Shown: positions 22,120 to 35,085, numbered from the stretch's first letter. The stretch: DNA of 64,000 bases from Eonycteris spelaea (GCA_003508835.1 PUFA01000066.1:868001-932000); one strand, 5' to 3'. Made by a program: numbers and translations. The notes: generated from the sequence alone by a model not told the origin.

Positions 22120-22860
22120 GTTTACGGGGAACTTCATAATGGAGGAAGGAGAATAGAGCCACCTGGACCCACTGACCCCTATTAGTATCAGTAGAAGAGG
22201 GGACGCTGGACACCCTCCCCTCCTGATGTGAGGCAATGTGAAGAACTCTGAAGTGTTACTGCCCCCCTTCAATGAATCTGAACCTAGTCACATTTTAAAG
22301 CTAATTTATGGGGAATACGGTAGAAAGAGAAATAAGTTAACACCACCATGAGGAAGCAAACAGAAAAATCAGAACATGAGATATTTTGCAAGACAACTAA
22401 CCTAGTTTCTTCAATATGTCAATAGTCTGTATAAAAAGAGGGGAGAGGCTATTCTAGATTACATAAATGTAAGAAACACTAAGTAAATATAACATGTCAA
22501 CTTTGTTTAGATCCTGAATCTTACAAACCAACCTTAAAAGGCCTTGTGGACACAGTTGGGGAAGATCTAATATGGACTATGTTCAAGATGGTACAGGAAT
22601 TAATGTGAATTTTGTTAGGTGTGTTAATGGAAAATGTCCACATTTTTTAATGAAGCATGGCAGAGAATAGAGACTTTAAGTTCAGATTTGTTTTAAAAAC
22701 TTCACCCAAGAGGAAAATAAACCAAAAAGCTTAGAAGAGACACATGCAGTAAAATCTTAAGAGTTGTTGAATCTAAGTGATAAGTGCACAGCGATTCATT
22801 TTACTTTTTTGTCTGCTTTTGCATATGCTTGAGATTTTTCACTTAAAAAAACTTCTAACT
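22120..22860 (+). repeat. Old LINE (L1M-like) 3' UTR remnant
   Basis: It contains cggggaacttcataatggag, a ttgtggacacagttggggaa block, and a 3' end with gttgttgaatctaagtgata and gagatttttcacttaaaaaa. These resemble ancient L1M 3' UTRs. Subfamily uncertain. Confidence 0.55.
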
Positions 22861-22882
22861 TTCACCATGTAGCCACCTTACC

Positions 22883-22886
<4 letters not shown>

Positions 22887-22923
<37 letters not shown>
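22887..22923 (+). repeat. (GA)18 microsatellite
   Basis: An uninterrupted GA dinucleotide run of 37 nt, just after an L1-like 3' end. Confidence 0.97.
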
Positions 22924-22926
<3 letters not shown>

Positions 22927-23094
22927 GAAAAGAAAACCTCACTGTATGATATTGCATATAATTGAGCCAACCTCAAAACAAGAAGAAAAACATTTGAAAA
23001 CTCATGAATCACTACACGGCCCATTCAATTTCAGGGTAATGATGTAATTAGAGATCAGTCATTAGGGAAGATTAATTTTAAGACATCTGCTTCT

Positions 23095-23312
23095 GTCAGC
23101 GGCAGATGGCGGGAGAGTCAGGCATCCTGGCTTTAAATCCATCTCTGCTACTTCCTTCTGACAAGTGACTTAAACTTCCTGTCTTTGCTTTGTTCATCTG
23201 TAAAATGGTCGAGTTCTGTCCCATGGATCCCACGTGAACAGCACTTATTAAAACAGTGCCTCGCACCTAAGTAGCATTTACTGCATGTGAACTATTATTT
23301 TCAGTTTTGTGA
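23095..23312 (+). repeat. MIR SINE
   Basis: It contains catcctggctttaaatccat, ctctgctacttccttctgac, tgttcatctgtaaaatggtc and a acctaagtagcatttactgc tail. Confidence 0.83.
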
Positions 23313-23819
23313 TGGTCACGCTTCCTGGGGGCACAAAAAAGGGTTTAGGTAGAATGAAGATATTCTAATATTCAGTTTTTAGTATTCAGATTCTCTTACC
23401 ATTTCTCCAATATTTTTCTTCCATTCATCCCCTTTCACTCAGATTGAAATGCCTTGCTCTCAGAATGAGTCTGTTCATAATTTAAGATAGTTTAAAATGG
23501 GTCCAGGTCATTTCGGTCAGCTGTGATTGGGTGAGCAAGAGGAAGGGAAAGTAACTGGAAGCGATGCTGGCGTGGCACCTACCGAGGGTAGAGACCGTAA
23601 ACTCAAAGCAAAACGCCTTTGCAGCCCCGGAGAAGCGGCTTCACCAGCTGCTTGCTTGCCTGCCTCCCGGGGAGGGGGGCTGTGTCCTGGGGCTCCCCAC
23701 GGCCTCTAGCGCTTGACCTTCTCCAGCCATCACTGGCAGGGTGGGCCTTCCCTTCCAGTCATGGTCAAGGTGTTTTCGTTGTGCCTTGTTTTGTTGGTTG
23801 TGGGTTGGGGTGGGTTTTG

Positions 23820-23821
<2 letters not shown>

Positions 23822-23851
<30 letters not shown>
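23822..23851 (+). repeat. T30 homopolymer
   Basis: Thirty consecutive T residues, preceded by GT-rich sequence and followed by cctagctctg. Confidence 0.97.
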
Positions 23852-24070
23852 CCTAGCTCTGCATGAGAAATATTCTATAAAGTTCTGCATTTTGCTCCAG
23901 GGCCTTGTTGAACCCAACCTGAAATCAGTAGAACGTGTGTGGTCCTGTCCTGTTCAGTCGCCGCACATTGGGCACTTTTTTGAAGGTCGCCTCTTGTGGG
24001 CCTAGTGAATATTGGAAAATGCGTTGTAAAATGCAGGCATCTGAACTTGAGTCGTGTTAAAAAAAAAAAA

Positions 24071-24490
24071 AAGCCCATTTCAAGAGGTCATGTACCGTGT
24101 GATTCCATTTATATAATGTTCTCAAAATGACATCTTGGAGCTGGAGAATGGATCAGCGATCGCCAGGGATCGTTTGGGGGGATGGGGTTGGGTGTGCCTA
24201 TGGAGGGACGGGTCGAGGCAGACCTTCGTGGTGATGGAACTGTGTCTCGACTGCAGCGGTGGTAACACGAATCTTCAGATGTGGTAAAGTGACACCGAGC
24301 CGCACACACACGCATACGCTCTCACTGCACCAATGTCAGTTTTGGGTTTTGATATCTTACTATAGTTATGTAAGATATAATCGCTGTGGGGTGGGGGGGA
24401 ATTGAGTGAAGGGTATCTGGGACCTCCCACCTCTATTTTTTATGACTTCTTAGGAATCTATAACGAAATCAAGATAAAAAGTTTTTTTTT
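24071..24490 (+). repeat. L1M-type LINE 3' end
   Basis: It contains tgattccatttatataatgt, gcgatcgccagggatcgttt, actgtgtctcgactgcagcg, gtggtaacacgaatc and a gggtatctggga end. This follows L1 3' UTR order and is unusually CpG-rich for an old copy. Confidence 0.72.
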
Positions 24491-24884
24491 AAAAAAGAAA
24501 ACCCATGGACAGCAAAACTGGATTAGCAAAACAAAGGGCCCTATTTCACATGCTCTCAGGGAAGGATGATAAAACCCTCCCATCGACTATTTTTGTCCTG
24601 CACCAAGTTCACATGAACGAGAATTTATCAAGCCTGAGTGAGAGAGCTTAGTCTGGGGCTGAGGTTCTAGACCCGGGCTGGGTCTCCATTCCGACATGAC
24701 TCCCTAGAACGTAATCTGCTTGGCCGAATGATAGCGCCGAGGAGGAGACTGCCATGGAGGCATGTTAAAATAATCGTTTATGTCTTCCTGAGAGAGTTTT
24801 AGGTAGATAAAAACTTTTTCAGATCCAGAATAGATACAGTGCAAGGGGTGAGGACGGATATAGCCCTTGGGAAAATAAATTGGA

Positions 24885-25405
24885 TCAGCCACTCTGAAGA
24901 GCTATTTGCAAATGTCCTTCACAATTTTAAAGGCAGACCTAGCAATTTTGCTTTGGGGTATCACTCCTAGAGAGCTACATGCATGTGCACCCAAGAAGGC
25001 CTGTCCTGGGCAATGTAGCATTTAATACAAAACTTGGGAAACCTGGGGTCCGGCCAAAGGACAGTGGTGTAGACATACCTGGGAATCTTGTGCATCAGTG
25101 AAAAATGACATGGAAAGAACAATAAGATGTTTTATTATTAAGTGAAAAAAAATCCTAAAGTAGGATATACAGATCAGTGACATTTGTAAAAAACGTGCGT
25201 AAAACACATTTATAAAGTCCTATATATTTTTAAGGATATATATGCGTGTTTGTGTGTGTTTATGACTAGAAAAAGGTCTTCAGAATTGTTCATCCTTTTA
25301 GTAATTGTGGATAAAGGTGGTGGGAGATCATGGCCAAAGGCAACTTTAATTTTATCTAAAATTTTAACATTTCTTTACAGAGTTTTGCAATATTATCCAG
25401 ATGGT
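24885..25405 (+). repeat. L1M-type LINE remnant
   Basis: It contains cagacctagcaattttgctt, tggggtatcactcctagaga, agtgaaaaatgacatggaaa and atttctttacagagttttgc. Confidence 0.62.
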
Positions 25406-25527
25406 TAGAATTTTATGTTAAGAAAGAAAAGGTAGTATAGTTATTTTCTCACCTTGAGGAGATACCCATAACTCAGCTGTCTGGGGTTACTCATTGATGA
25501 ATGCCATGTAAGACTGGAGAGCAAATC

Positions 25528-25640
25528 CCACTCTAGAATGTCAACTTCATGAGAGCAAGGAATTTGTCTGATTTGACATTGTATTCTCAGTGCCTGGAAC
25601 AGTCCCTGGCCTTCAACAAAAAGAGTGAAATAAATTAGCG
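25528..25640 (+). repeat. L2 LINE 3' end, sense
   Basis: It contains cactctagaatgtcaacttc, atgagagcaaggaatttgtc and ctcagtgcctggaacagtcc. Confidence 0.8.
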
Positions 25641-26084
25641 AACAAGAGCAGCCTTTTCTGGTATGTGATTGAAGAGAGTCATTGCTTTTAAATGGCTGGC
25701 AACCTGACTCAATGAATGAATCAGTGAGTGAATTTAGCATTAACTGTGTTCCTTGTTTATCGCCTTCTCAATAGCCTTTGGAGAGGAGACTGGAAGTACC
25801 TTGTTCATCACCTGTGTCCCAGCCCTGATCCCACAATTTCTATTAAGTGACACCTTCCCTGTTGTAAAAGAGATGGAGTTGGGGAATGGAGATGAGAGTC
25901 TTGTGACCACACCAGTGTAGTGTGCAGGATCCCTTTTGGCTGATGTCGAAGTCAACCACAGTGGCAGTAGTCCTAAATTTCACTGGCTACACCTGAAGTT
26001 TATTCCTACTTTTACTTTCGCAATGGGGCGATGTACATGTATCAGAATGGGGGTCACTGTCTTCTAAGACTGTGCTACTTGAAT

Positions 26085-26330
26085 GTAGTCTGTAGCCCAG
26101 TACTGCCAGCAGTTACAAATAAACAGCTTCCAAGATTCATGTCCAGTGGGAAAGAGCATCTCTTCTCCAGGAGTTCATCCTGGGCCTCTCATTGGCCCCT
26201 ATCAACTCGTGACCAATACCACTCAGCCAATCACTGTAGACCTAGGGATGGGAGATGCTAATTGCTAGGCTCAGAGCCTGTTAGTAGGGTCAGCCCCATC
26301 CAAGCCCCAAAGAAAAAAGGATGCTGTTGC
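26085..26330 (+). repeat. LTR-like repeat fragment (family shared with 49735-50225)
   Basis: It contains cctctcattggcccctatca, accaataccactcagccaat and cactgtagacctagggatgg, matching the 3' half of an old LTR-like repeat. Confidence 0.55.
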
Positions 26331-26449
26331 CACAAGACCCAATAGGCCAAAATGCCAAGAAGCCACTACTCCCGCCATGTTCCTTCTAAGCACTGATTTC
26401 TCCTGTATGCTGTGGTTCTGGACCTTTCCACTTTCTTCTCCTTCTTTCT

Positions 26450-26575
26450 TAGCTCAAGGCAAGATCCCCAAGATCATTTTTCAGCATATACATGTATCAA
26501 ATCACCTAATTGTACACCTAAACTTATACAATATGTCACTTATATCTCAATAAAGCTGGAAAATATAAACCTACA
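26450..26575 (+). repeat. L1M LINE 3' terminus
   Basis: It contains tcaaatcacctaattgtaca, cctaaacttatacaatatgt and atctcaataaagctggaaaa, the typical end of L1MA/L1MB-like elements including the AATAAA signal. Confidence 0.82.
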
Positions 26576-26924
26576 GGGGAGAACAAAGTAGGATTTCCAA
26601 GGGCATGGCAGCCAGGCAGAGCTTAATAGTGTAATAATCATAATTAACACCTTCTGTCATTTGGACGGGACCACTTCTCCCTTCTGGGATGGTCTGGAAA
26701 CAATAGCATCCACCATCCACGTACGTCTGACCATGTTTATGGACAGTGCTAACTCTGAGAAGAAGAGTAAATCAGGAAGGGTCTCAATTCGTGCCTAGAG
26801 GGGCCAGGCAGGAGCGTAAATGAGTGCCCTGTGTGAAATGGTGACAGCGGCAATGACTGGCACTTACAGCAGGTACTCGGTAAATAATGATTCAGTGAAT
26901 AAGTTTATTCATACAGCACTTTCA

Positions 26925-27610
26925 TCCATTATTCCACAAATATTTATTAAATGGCTCTCAAGAACCAGGCCTTGCTGAAGATTTGGGAAGAATGGTGGAG
27001 AAAAGAGACAAAATGTCTGCCATCAGGGAGCTTACACCCGGTCAGGAAGACAGATGGAAACTAAACAAAAACACCCACAAAAATTGTTCTGGTGACTGGT
27101 GTGTGAAAGGGTGGGTCACGGGCCTGTGGAAGCTGCTCTAGGGGAACGGGCCCCACTCAGGGATGGCCTGGGGAAATCGTGCTAGAACTGAGGCCTTTGA
27201 AGGGTGAGCAGGAGGAACGGTGCTCCAGGCGGAGGAGAGCAGCAGTGCAGAGACCTCTTGACAGGAAGGAGTGTAGAGGGAGAAAAAGGCCAGTTGCTAG
27301 AATGACACACTGAGCAGAGGGAAGCCAGATCAAGGCCGTGTTCAGAAGTCTTTGCTTCATTCCAAGAACAATGGAAAGCCATTGGAGGTTATAAAGCAAG
27401 GACGAGGCAAGGCAGCGACAGGTTCATTGATGTTGTCAGAGGTCCCTCAGGTCGCTGTCAGAGTGGCCCCAGGGAGGCTGACATGGAGGCTGAGGTCATT
27501 GTCCAGGCGAGAGACGGCGGCTTTGGCTGGGGGCGGGGGTTGTAGAGGTAGAGTGCAGTTGGTTCCGTGGATGTTTAAGAGGTGACCTTGATGACACCTA
27601 GTGATGGATC
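26925..27610 (-). repeat. L2 LINE, antisense, extended copy
   Basis: It contains caaatatttattaaatggct, catcagggagcttacacccg, aagaacaatggaaagccatt and attgtccaggcgagagacgg. It is the reverse complement of the L2 3' UTR over about 680 bp. Confidence 0.87.
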
Positions 27611-28019
27611 GGATTATGGCTGTTGAGAAGTGAGAAGGAGCAGGGGCACCACTTAGGCTTTTGCGTCCCTCTGAGACGGAGGAGACTGGGGAAGAGCTGG
27701 TATTCACTTAGCAGATGTATTTAGAATTGAAATCAAATGGGGGTGATTAGAGGCAGGCAGACATGTCCAGGTTTGGGCCACGCTGCTGTCTATCCAGAAG
27801 CCTGTGATTGCTCTTGGCAGGTTTGGATTTCTAAGCCCTTAGAAGATGCTGGGCGTTGGCCCTCTCTAAAGTCCTCTTGGCTGACTGGCCATCTGTCCTC
27901 TCCATCCAGTAGGCAGGGCCGCTGTTCTCAGTCAAGGTAGCCAGGGCGCTCAGGGGGGTGTGGAAAGGTGAGCCGCCCACTGCCTAGGACCCTCCATCTG
28001 CTTTTGATCCTTCCCAGTC

Positions 28020-28640
28020 TTTGAAGTTGCCCCCACCCCCACCTTCCAGCTGTCATCTCTCTGGCTCCTCCAGCAGCCTCACACTCTCCCAGTGCTTCTC
28101 AGTCCCTGGGGACAGGGGTGGTGACAAGAGTAACAAATGGTGCAAGCTGCTGGCAGCAGCCGGCCAAGGAGAAGGCCGAGGGCGGGGGCTTTCAAATGCC
28201 TCTTTTTCTCCATCCCTCTTAAGCCGGTTCTGAAGCAGTGAGGGCATCGGGGTTTTGCCGCGATGCAATACGCAGGAAAAAACTTTCGTAAATGAATCCC
28301 AGGCCTGTGCTTCCTTTCCCTGCCTTCTTGAAAGAGAAGCTCAGTCTTTCTCCTCCTGCCCCCTCCCCGCCCTCTCTGATTGCTCTCTTCCCTCCCCGCA
28401 AAGAGGATAAGCTGGTCTCCAATTTCAGGTCATTGTGCGAAGGGCGAAAAGAACAGGAAGGCTCTTCCCCAGGTTGCAGGAGAACTCAGCTTCCCATCAG
28501 GCCACAGTAGGAACCAGTGGTTGGCAGATGATCCCTGTGACAGTTCCCAGTGTCTACCTGAAATGTATGTTTCAAGCTTTTATCTGTGTGAATGCAGATT
28601 ATGTCAGCAGCTACCCTTTCTTTGTTGAGCAACCACTCAC
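28020..28640. other. Non-repeat GC-rich stretch
   Basis: No repeat signature and no recognisable exon. It includes purine- and pyrimidine-rich blocks at 28028-28080 and 28340-28405. Small ORFs on both strands are compositional. Confidence 0.4.
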
Positions 28641-28649
28641 TCACGCCTT

Positions 28650-28812
28650 CTCTGACTTAATCTGCAGGATAACCTGCCTGGGAGGGCATTATTATTTTCT
28701 CCATCCTTATGGATGAGACTTGGAGAAATTAATAACTTGCCCGAGGTCATACAGCTGCTAAGACCCACGGCTAGGATTTGAGCCGCTATAGCGAATGACA
28801 GAGCCAGTGCTC
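28650..28812 (-). repeat. MIR SINE, antisense
   Basis: It contains ggcattattattttctccat, ccttatggatgagacttgga, ttgcccgaggtcatacagct and taggatttgagcc. Confidence 0.82.
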
Positions 28813-28879
28813 CGACTGGGTGGCTTTGTAGACACATTGGAACTGGATAGGCCCTGATTTCAAATTCTGACCCAGTTTT

Positions 28880-29060
28880 ACTCGCAAGCTGTGGTTAAGA
28901 GCACAGACCCTGGAGCCAGACCTAACTACCAGGTCACTCTGAACCTCAGTCTCCTCGTCTCTACCTCCTTCATAGAATTAAATAAGCCAACATATGCAAG
29001 AGCTCTTGGTCCCAGAGTACTGTTAGCTATTTTAACTCCTGTTATCTGTAAAGTGAACAC
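28880..29060 (+). repeat. MIR SINE with internal deletion
   Basis: A tRNA-like start (gtggttaagagcacagaccc, tggagccagacctaactacc) is followed by aacctcagtctcctcgtctc. Confidence 0.82.
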
Positions 29061-29324
29061 TATAATCAGAGCCAGGTCAAGACCTTCAAGGATCTCAAAA
29101 CGCCAGAGAGACCAGCCTCCCCCCTCCACTGCCCTGTGTAATTCCGTAATAAAACAATGTGACCCATAAAATACAAACACAAAACTCGCCCTGTGCTGAA
29201 ATGTAGATCTTCATGGCAGGACAGGATGCGTCCACTAAACAGGAATGATTCACATTTTCTTAGTGCCTATGCTTTGCTCAGACCTAAATCTGTGTTTGGT
29301 TGGCCTGTTGGGAAATGAGGGTGG

Positions 29325-29435
29325 ATAATTAATCTCCCAGGGTGTTTCAGAGAATTAAAGGAGATAGTGTAAAAGTGCTCGAGAAATTGCCTGGCATGAA
29401 ATAGGTGCTTGGGAAATGAGAGTTATAACTAGACT
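29325..29435 (+). repeat. MIR SINE 3' fragment
   Basis: agagaattaaaggagatagt, gtaaaagtgctcgagaaatt and gcctggcatgaaataggtgc. Confidence 0.7.
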
Positions 29436-29649
29436 TTTTTGGAAAGGTTTTTCTCACTCTGTTCATATTGCTATACTTTTGGCTTGCTTCTGTAAGGTAG
29501 CGGTGGCCCATAAGCTATATAAAGCTGGCGGCGGGAAGGGACGATTGTCAGGTTTTTAAATTAAGGTCCTGCTTACTTTGTGAGGACTGACATTTCTGTT
29601 GCTTCGGCTTTCTAGTGATATTTATTTGCCACGTCAACTAATTGGGGGA

Positions 29650-31135
29650 AGGACAAACTTTGTTATACCTTCATGGGTTGATTCTTTTATCATTACTGTA
29701 TGTTCCTTGAAATCTCTATAATGGTTTTTATTTTTATGTCGATTTGAAATAATTTATGCTTTATTTCATTTAGTATTTGCATCATACGAATTTTCCCAAT
29801 ATTTAGCTTTGAATCTTTGTCTTTATATTTTAAAAAGGTCTCTTGTAATAATCATGTAGTTATAGTTTGTCTAATCCACTCATAATCTTAGTCTTTTAAT
29901 GGGAGTTTTATTCTGTTCACATTTAATGTAATTATTGATAACTGTGAGTTTAAATCTATCTTATTTTTTTCTATTTCATCTCTTCTTTCTTGTCTTCTTT
30001 TGGATTAATCAAGTATTTTTATTATTCCGTTTGCTCCTCTATTAGTTTGTTAGTAGCCATTTATTCACTAAGTAGTTACTTCAAGATTACAACATCATCT
30101 TTGATAAATTTTATTTTACCTTAAATTAGTACTTTTACCACTTCCATTAAAAAGCAAGTTCCTTAGAACAAGTTAACTTCATTTATCCCTCTTCTACTCA
30201 CATAGCCACCCTTTCATGTTGCTCTCCATTTCTTGCTGAGTTTTCATCATTCCAGAGCATTCTTTTGTAGTCTAGGTCTACTGGTGGCAATAATCTTAAT
30301 TTTGGTTTATTTTTTTTTTGTATTCATTTTTGAAGGATTTTTTTTTTTTTGGCTGACATAAAATTCTACATTGGCAGATGGAATTCCATGGTTTTCTGAT
30401 AGTCATCATTTCTGTTATTCCCCCTCTAGGTTGCTTTTAAGATTAATGTGTTCTCATAGATATGTAGTTTGACTATGAAAAATATGCCCAGGAGTGTTTT
30501 TCTCTGTATTTATTTTTTCTGTGTGTATTTTTCTCTATTTCCCTTCTTGGGATGCACAGAACTGTTTTATTCCATTGGTTTGATGTCTTCCATCAGTCTT
30601 GGAAATTTTTCTGTTACTTTCTCATTAATAGTATTTCTGACTTGTTCTCTCTCCTTTCCTTCTGTGGCCCATATTACATATGTTAGGCCTTTTTTCTATG
30701 TCCCATATACTGTTTTTATACTTTTTTAAAAACCTATTTTCCAAAATTCTTTCTGAGATTTGTCTACTAACTTATCTTCATTAATTTTTTTCTTATGCTA
30801 TGTCCAATCTGTGGTTCAACTGCTCTATTGAACTCTGATTTAGTTATTATATTTTCAATTTTGGAATTTCCATTAAATTTTTTAAAAGATCCTAGTTCTC
30901 TACTAGCATTCTATACCTTGAATCTGTTTTCTTGACCATATTATCAAAGTTGTTGGAGAGGCCATGTTTGATAATCCCAGTATCTGACTCTTATATGGAT
31001 TTGGGTTTTTTGGTTTTTGTTTTTGTTTCTGTTTTTGTTTTGGTCTTGTCTCCTTGAATGCCTGGTAATTTTTATTAAATGCTAAGCACTGTGTATAAGA
31101 AAATTTATGGAGACGCTGGAAGATGACATCTTCCC
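29650..31135 (-). repeat. L1M-type LINE, antisense, long AT-rich fragment
   Basis: It contains gtcttttaatgggagtttta, ttctgttcacatttaatgta, attattgataactgtgagtt, tgaaaaatatgcccaggagt and a GTTTTT-rich segment at 31005-31045. These are reverse-strand L1M phrases. No intact ORF. Confidence 0.68.
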
Positions 31136-31739
31136 CCAGAAGAAGAGTTACTTTTCTTTCAGCAGGTACTCATAGTAGAGGCAAATCACTTTGAGCCAAT
31201 AAGAGGTTAAGATGATTCCAGGCAGGATCTATTTGGTTTGCTCTCGGTCAAGGAGTAGCTCTTCAGGGGCCTCAGTTAAAAGCCCGTGTGTGTTTACCAA
31301 GGCCTCTCATCCTTGATGGGCCGTAGACTCCAGTACTGAGATTGCCAAAAGCTCTCCTTCATTTCTTGCCTTCTTAGCTACCGCTTTTCGCTTGGCTTCT
31401 CTGCCTCCCACTTCACCCAGCTCAGGTGTCAGCATGTGCCTCAGAGGCAGTGACTGTCAACAATATTAAGCTCTCTTCATTGTGGTTCTCATACCTCTAG
31501 GATCTTTGCTTGGATCCTGCCTACCTTAGTAGCCCTAGACTCCAATTTTTGTCTCCCCAGCCCAATGTGACCGGAAAACTCTAAGCTGTTACTTCTCCCC
31601 TCTGTGCTTATAAATTGGCAAAGATCTTGCAAAGAAAAGTGATAGAAGTCAGACTTAACTCAGTCCATTTTTCATATCTCTAGGATCTTGGGCCCCCAAG
31701 CCCTCATCCTCCGATGCCTTAATGTTTTGTAGCTTTTAT

Positions 31740-32900
31740 TTTTTATTGTGATAGTGAGATTGAACCAAAAATATAAACCATAGCTGGGAGGTAAATTCAG
31801 TTAGAGTTTAATACATGTTAGGAAAAAATGGCTTATTTTCATTTTCTCCAATATTGGAGAAAAATGCAACTTTAAACCATATTAAATGGAAGAATTCAGA
31901 TTAATTAAAGACAAATATGAAGGGCAAAAATTCAAGCCAATAGCTTAAAATGTAAGCAAACTTCAATATCCTAGGGTTAGGGAAAGAATTTTTACATTTA
32001 GAAAAATATTATTGGACAAACATATAAGAATTTTTTTGTCTACAAGACACCATAAATAAACAGACAAATGAGAGATTAAGAAAAGAAATTTACAGCATCT
32101 AAAGCAAACAACGAGCTAATACCTAGACTCTACAAAGCAATAAATTAACAAGAAGAGGGAAAAAAAGAAAATCCAGTGGAAAAATGGGCAAAGATAAAAG
32201 ATATAAATAGACGGTTCTCAGAAACTCATATGCCCCATAATAGTGAGCAAGTATGAAATGTTGTTTTCCATCCATCAGTTGGGCAAGACTTAGAAAGTTG
32301 GGCAATGCCAAGTGTTAGCAAGAACTTGTGAAACTAGAACGCATAGGCACTTCCGGTGGGCATCGGTGTTAGCACTGGAATTGTGAGAACAGTCTGTTAG
32401 TACCTGGTCAAGTTCAGCTCACATCCACCCAATGATAGAAATCTTCCTCAAATATATATATTTATTTTAAGAATATATGTACGTATCTATATGCACATAT
32501 ATAGATATCCATAAATTATATATATGTTTTATTTAAATGGAAATGTTCATTGCAGCATTGTTTATGGTGGCTGAGAGATGAAGACTTCCTAAACGTTCAT
32601 CACTGGAGTGATGCGTAAATATGGTAAAGTGGGTGCACAGCATTGAATTCTAGCCACAACTAGACAACTATCCAGCAATGTGTATATATTTTAAAAAATC
32701 ATAGTGCAAACTGGAAAAAACATTTAATAAGCAAAATGAGATCTCATGTACAACACTATTCATGTAAATTAAAACATCACGCATAAAACAACATGGTGTC
32801 ATTTATAAGGAGTCATGTTTAATACATTACAGTCATTGTCTAGGGTGAGGTAGATAATGAGGGTAAACAAGAGTTTTTAAAAATCTCGTTGAAAGAAGCT
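31740..32900 (+). repeat. L1M-type LINE, sense, ORF2 3' end and 3' UTR remnant
   Basis: It contains ctaatacctagactctacaa, atccagtggaaaaatgggca, catccatcagttgggcaaga, aaatgttcattgcagcattg and gtttatggtggctgagagat. This is clear L1 order with many indels. Not coding. Confidence 0.8.
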
Positions 32901-34191
32901 AATCGCGCAATTATAGATTTCCTCCCTCCCCACTCCTTCCTAGTTCCTCTCTTCCTTCATCCCTTCCTTTCTCCCATCCTCCAACAGATGTTGATCAGAT
33001 GGCAAGATCCTGTGTCAGGTGCTTTGGTGGAAATACAGATGATTTCCATGTTGCTTGGCCTTCAAGGATCTTAGGCAAGATGAAAATATACCAAAAGCTG
33101 TAACGGCAATCCTGTGTCCCAGAGTTAAAACTCACACATTCTTTCTCGGCTGTAATGTCAACAAATGCTGTTTGGATGTGCTAAGAGCTCTTGAGGATGA
33201 CAGCAACACGCAGTCAAATAAACAAGCTGTGTGACTAAGGCCAGAAGTGTCACGTTGCTGTTTCTTTCCTCGTCAGTCTTTTCTGATGATGTCTGTGCCA
33301 TGGGTCTCAAATGCAAAGGCCTATAGGAACCAGGAGGAAACATAAATGAAAAAAGAGAGTCAAATGCAAGACACTCGGGAGGGGTAGGGACTGTGGCAAA
33401 CTAGAGCCCACATGCCTTGACCATACCAGTCTGCCACTACTCAGCTCCAGCTAATCACTGCTAGGCAGAACTGCGACAGTAGCCTTCCAATTTCAAGAGA
33501 AGCCAAAAATCTGGATTTTTACATGAAATAGCTTCATTTAAAAATGTTGGCAATGACTTCAAGTATTTTTAAACCCCAAAGAGGAAAAAGACAATTCATT
33601 TTGTTTTTAACTGGATTTGGTCATTTAGCTAACAGTTTGCTGCCTCTAATACCTATACACCTAGTATCTGGATGTTTTGAGATCAATGCTGTTTTTTACA
33701 TCATTGTTTATTTTTTTACATTGTTTGTTTTTTAACCTTGAGTTATTTGCATATATCCAAAAGGATGAAGAGAATGCTTTCGGGTAAAATGCAGATTTCT
33801 GGCATCTACCATCAGACGACAGATTCAATGTCTGCTATTTGCTGAGTTCCATATAATATGCTTTGTTGTATTAAAATAACAAAATGCCACGGCCTCTCTT
33901 CTGGAGTGCCTGCAGCACTTGGGGAACAAGAAAACAGGCACATAGGATGCATGTGTACATGGGAACATTTAAGAACTAAACGTGATCAGCTAATAGAAAG
34001 GTATAAACAGTAGAAGCCAATTTGTGTGGAATTCTCTCATCAGATTAAAAAGTATATACAGAGGACTTCCTATGTGTAAATTCTGCGATAAGTGATTTCT
34101 TTCTTTTTAAAAAATCATGTTTCAGGAACACAGGATACATAGTAACCATATAAACAATAATGTGGCTGCCACCCTGCTTACAAACTAAAGC

Positions 34192-34520
34192 TGGGATTGG
34201 CAGACTTTTTCTGCCAGATGGTAAATATTTGCAGCTTTGTGGGCCTCTATCACCATTACCCAGAAGTTGCAGAGTGAAAGTAGCCATGGACAGACAATAC
34301 AGTAAACCATTGAGCAGGCCTGTGTTCCAAGAAAACTTTACTTAAGGACACTGAAATTTGAATTTTACATAATTTTCACACGTCATGAAACATTATCCTT
34401 ATTTTGATTTTTTTCAACCATTTAAAAATGTGAAAACCGTTCTTAGCTCACAGCTCACACAAACACAGATGACAGGCTGGATTCGGACGGGTCACAGTTC
34501 CTGTCAAACCCTGAACTAAA
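34192..34520 (+). repeat. hAT-Charlie-type element, longest copy
   Basis: It contains gattggcagactttttctgc, gtgttccaagaaaactttac, tttcaaccatttaaaaatgt, gaaaaccgttcttagctcac and a ctggattcggacgggtcaca end. It includes the extra internal segment absent from the other copies. Confidence 0.8.
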
Positions 34521-34529
34521 ATGTTGCAA

Positions 34530-34875
34530 ACACAGTTGAAGCCCCCAGGCTAGCCCTTCCCCAATTGTCCCCTTACTATTCCCATAACTAGCCATTCTTC
34601 TGCGATCGGTGTTTATCATTCCTATACATATTATTTTTTTTTTATTGCATGCATCTGTATCCTAAACAATATAAATATTCATTTGTGTACTTTGTACTTC
34701 ATAGAAATGGTACGACACCTTGGGTAATTTTCTGCCTCTTTGCTTAGTACTTTGTTTGGCAGTCTGTCCATTGTGCTATGTGGAGCTCCAATTACATCTT
34801 TTTCACTGCCGTATTGTATTCCATTACATGAGCATACTGCCTATGTTTATTCATTCCTATGGTAGTGAATGGGCA
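34530..34875 (+). repeat. Old LINE-like remnant
   Basis: It contains ttcatagaaatggtacgaca, tccattgtgctatgtggagc and gtattgtattccattacatg, resembling the segments at 12.3-13.2 kb and 62.1-62.7 kb. Confidence 0.5.
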
Positions 34876-34894
34876 TAAAGTTGCTGCCTACTAC

Positions 34895-35085
34895 ATACTG
34901 TCTTTTCACGTATTATCTCTTTTCATCTTCACCCTGACCTTGTCAGGGAGGTACCTTGATAATCCCCATCGTCCAAATGAGAACACTTTTGACTTAGAGC
35001 AGCCTGGTAACTTTCCCAAAGTAGTGAGTGGTGATACTGGAATTTGAATCCACAACCTTTTCACGGTGAAATCTGCATTTATAAC
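34895..35085 (-). repeat. MIR SINE, antisense
   Basis: It contains cttgataatccccatcgtcc, aaatgagaacacttttgact and gtgatactggaatttgaatc. Confidence 0.78.
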
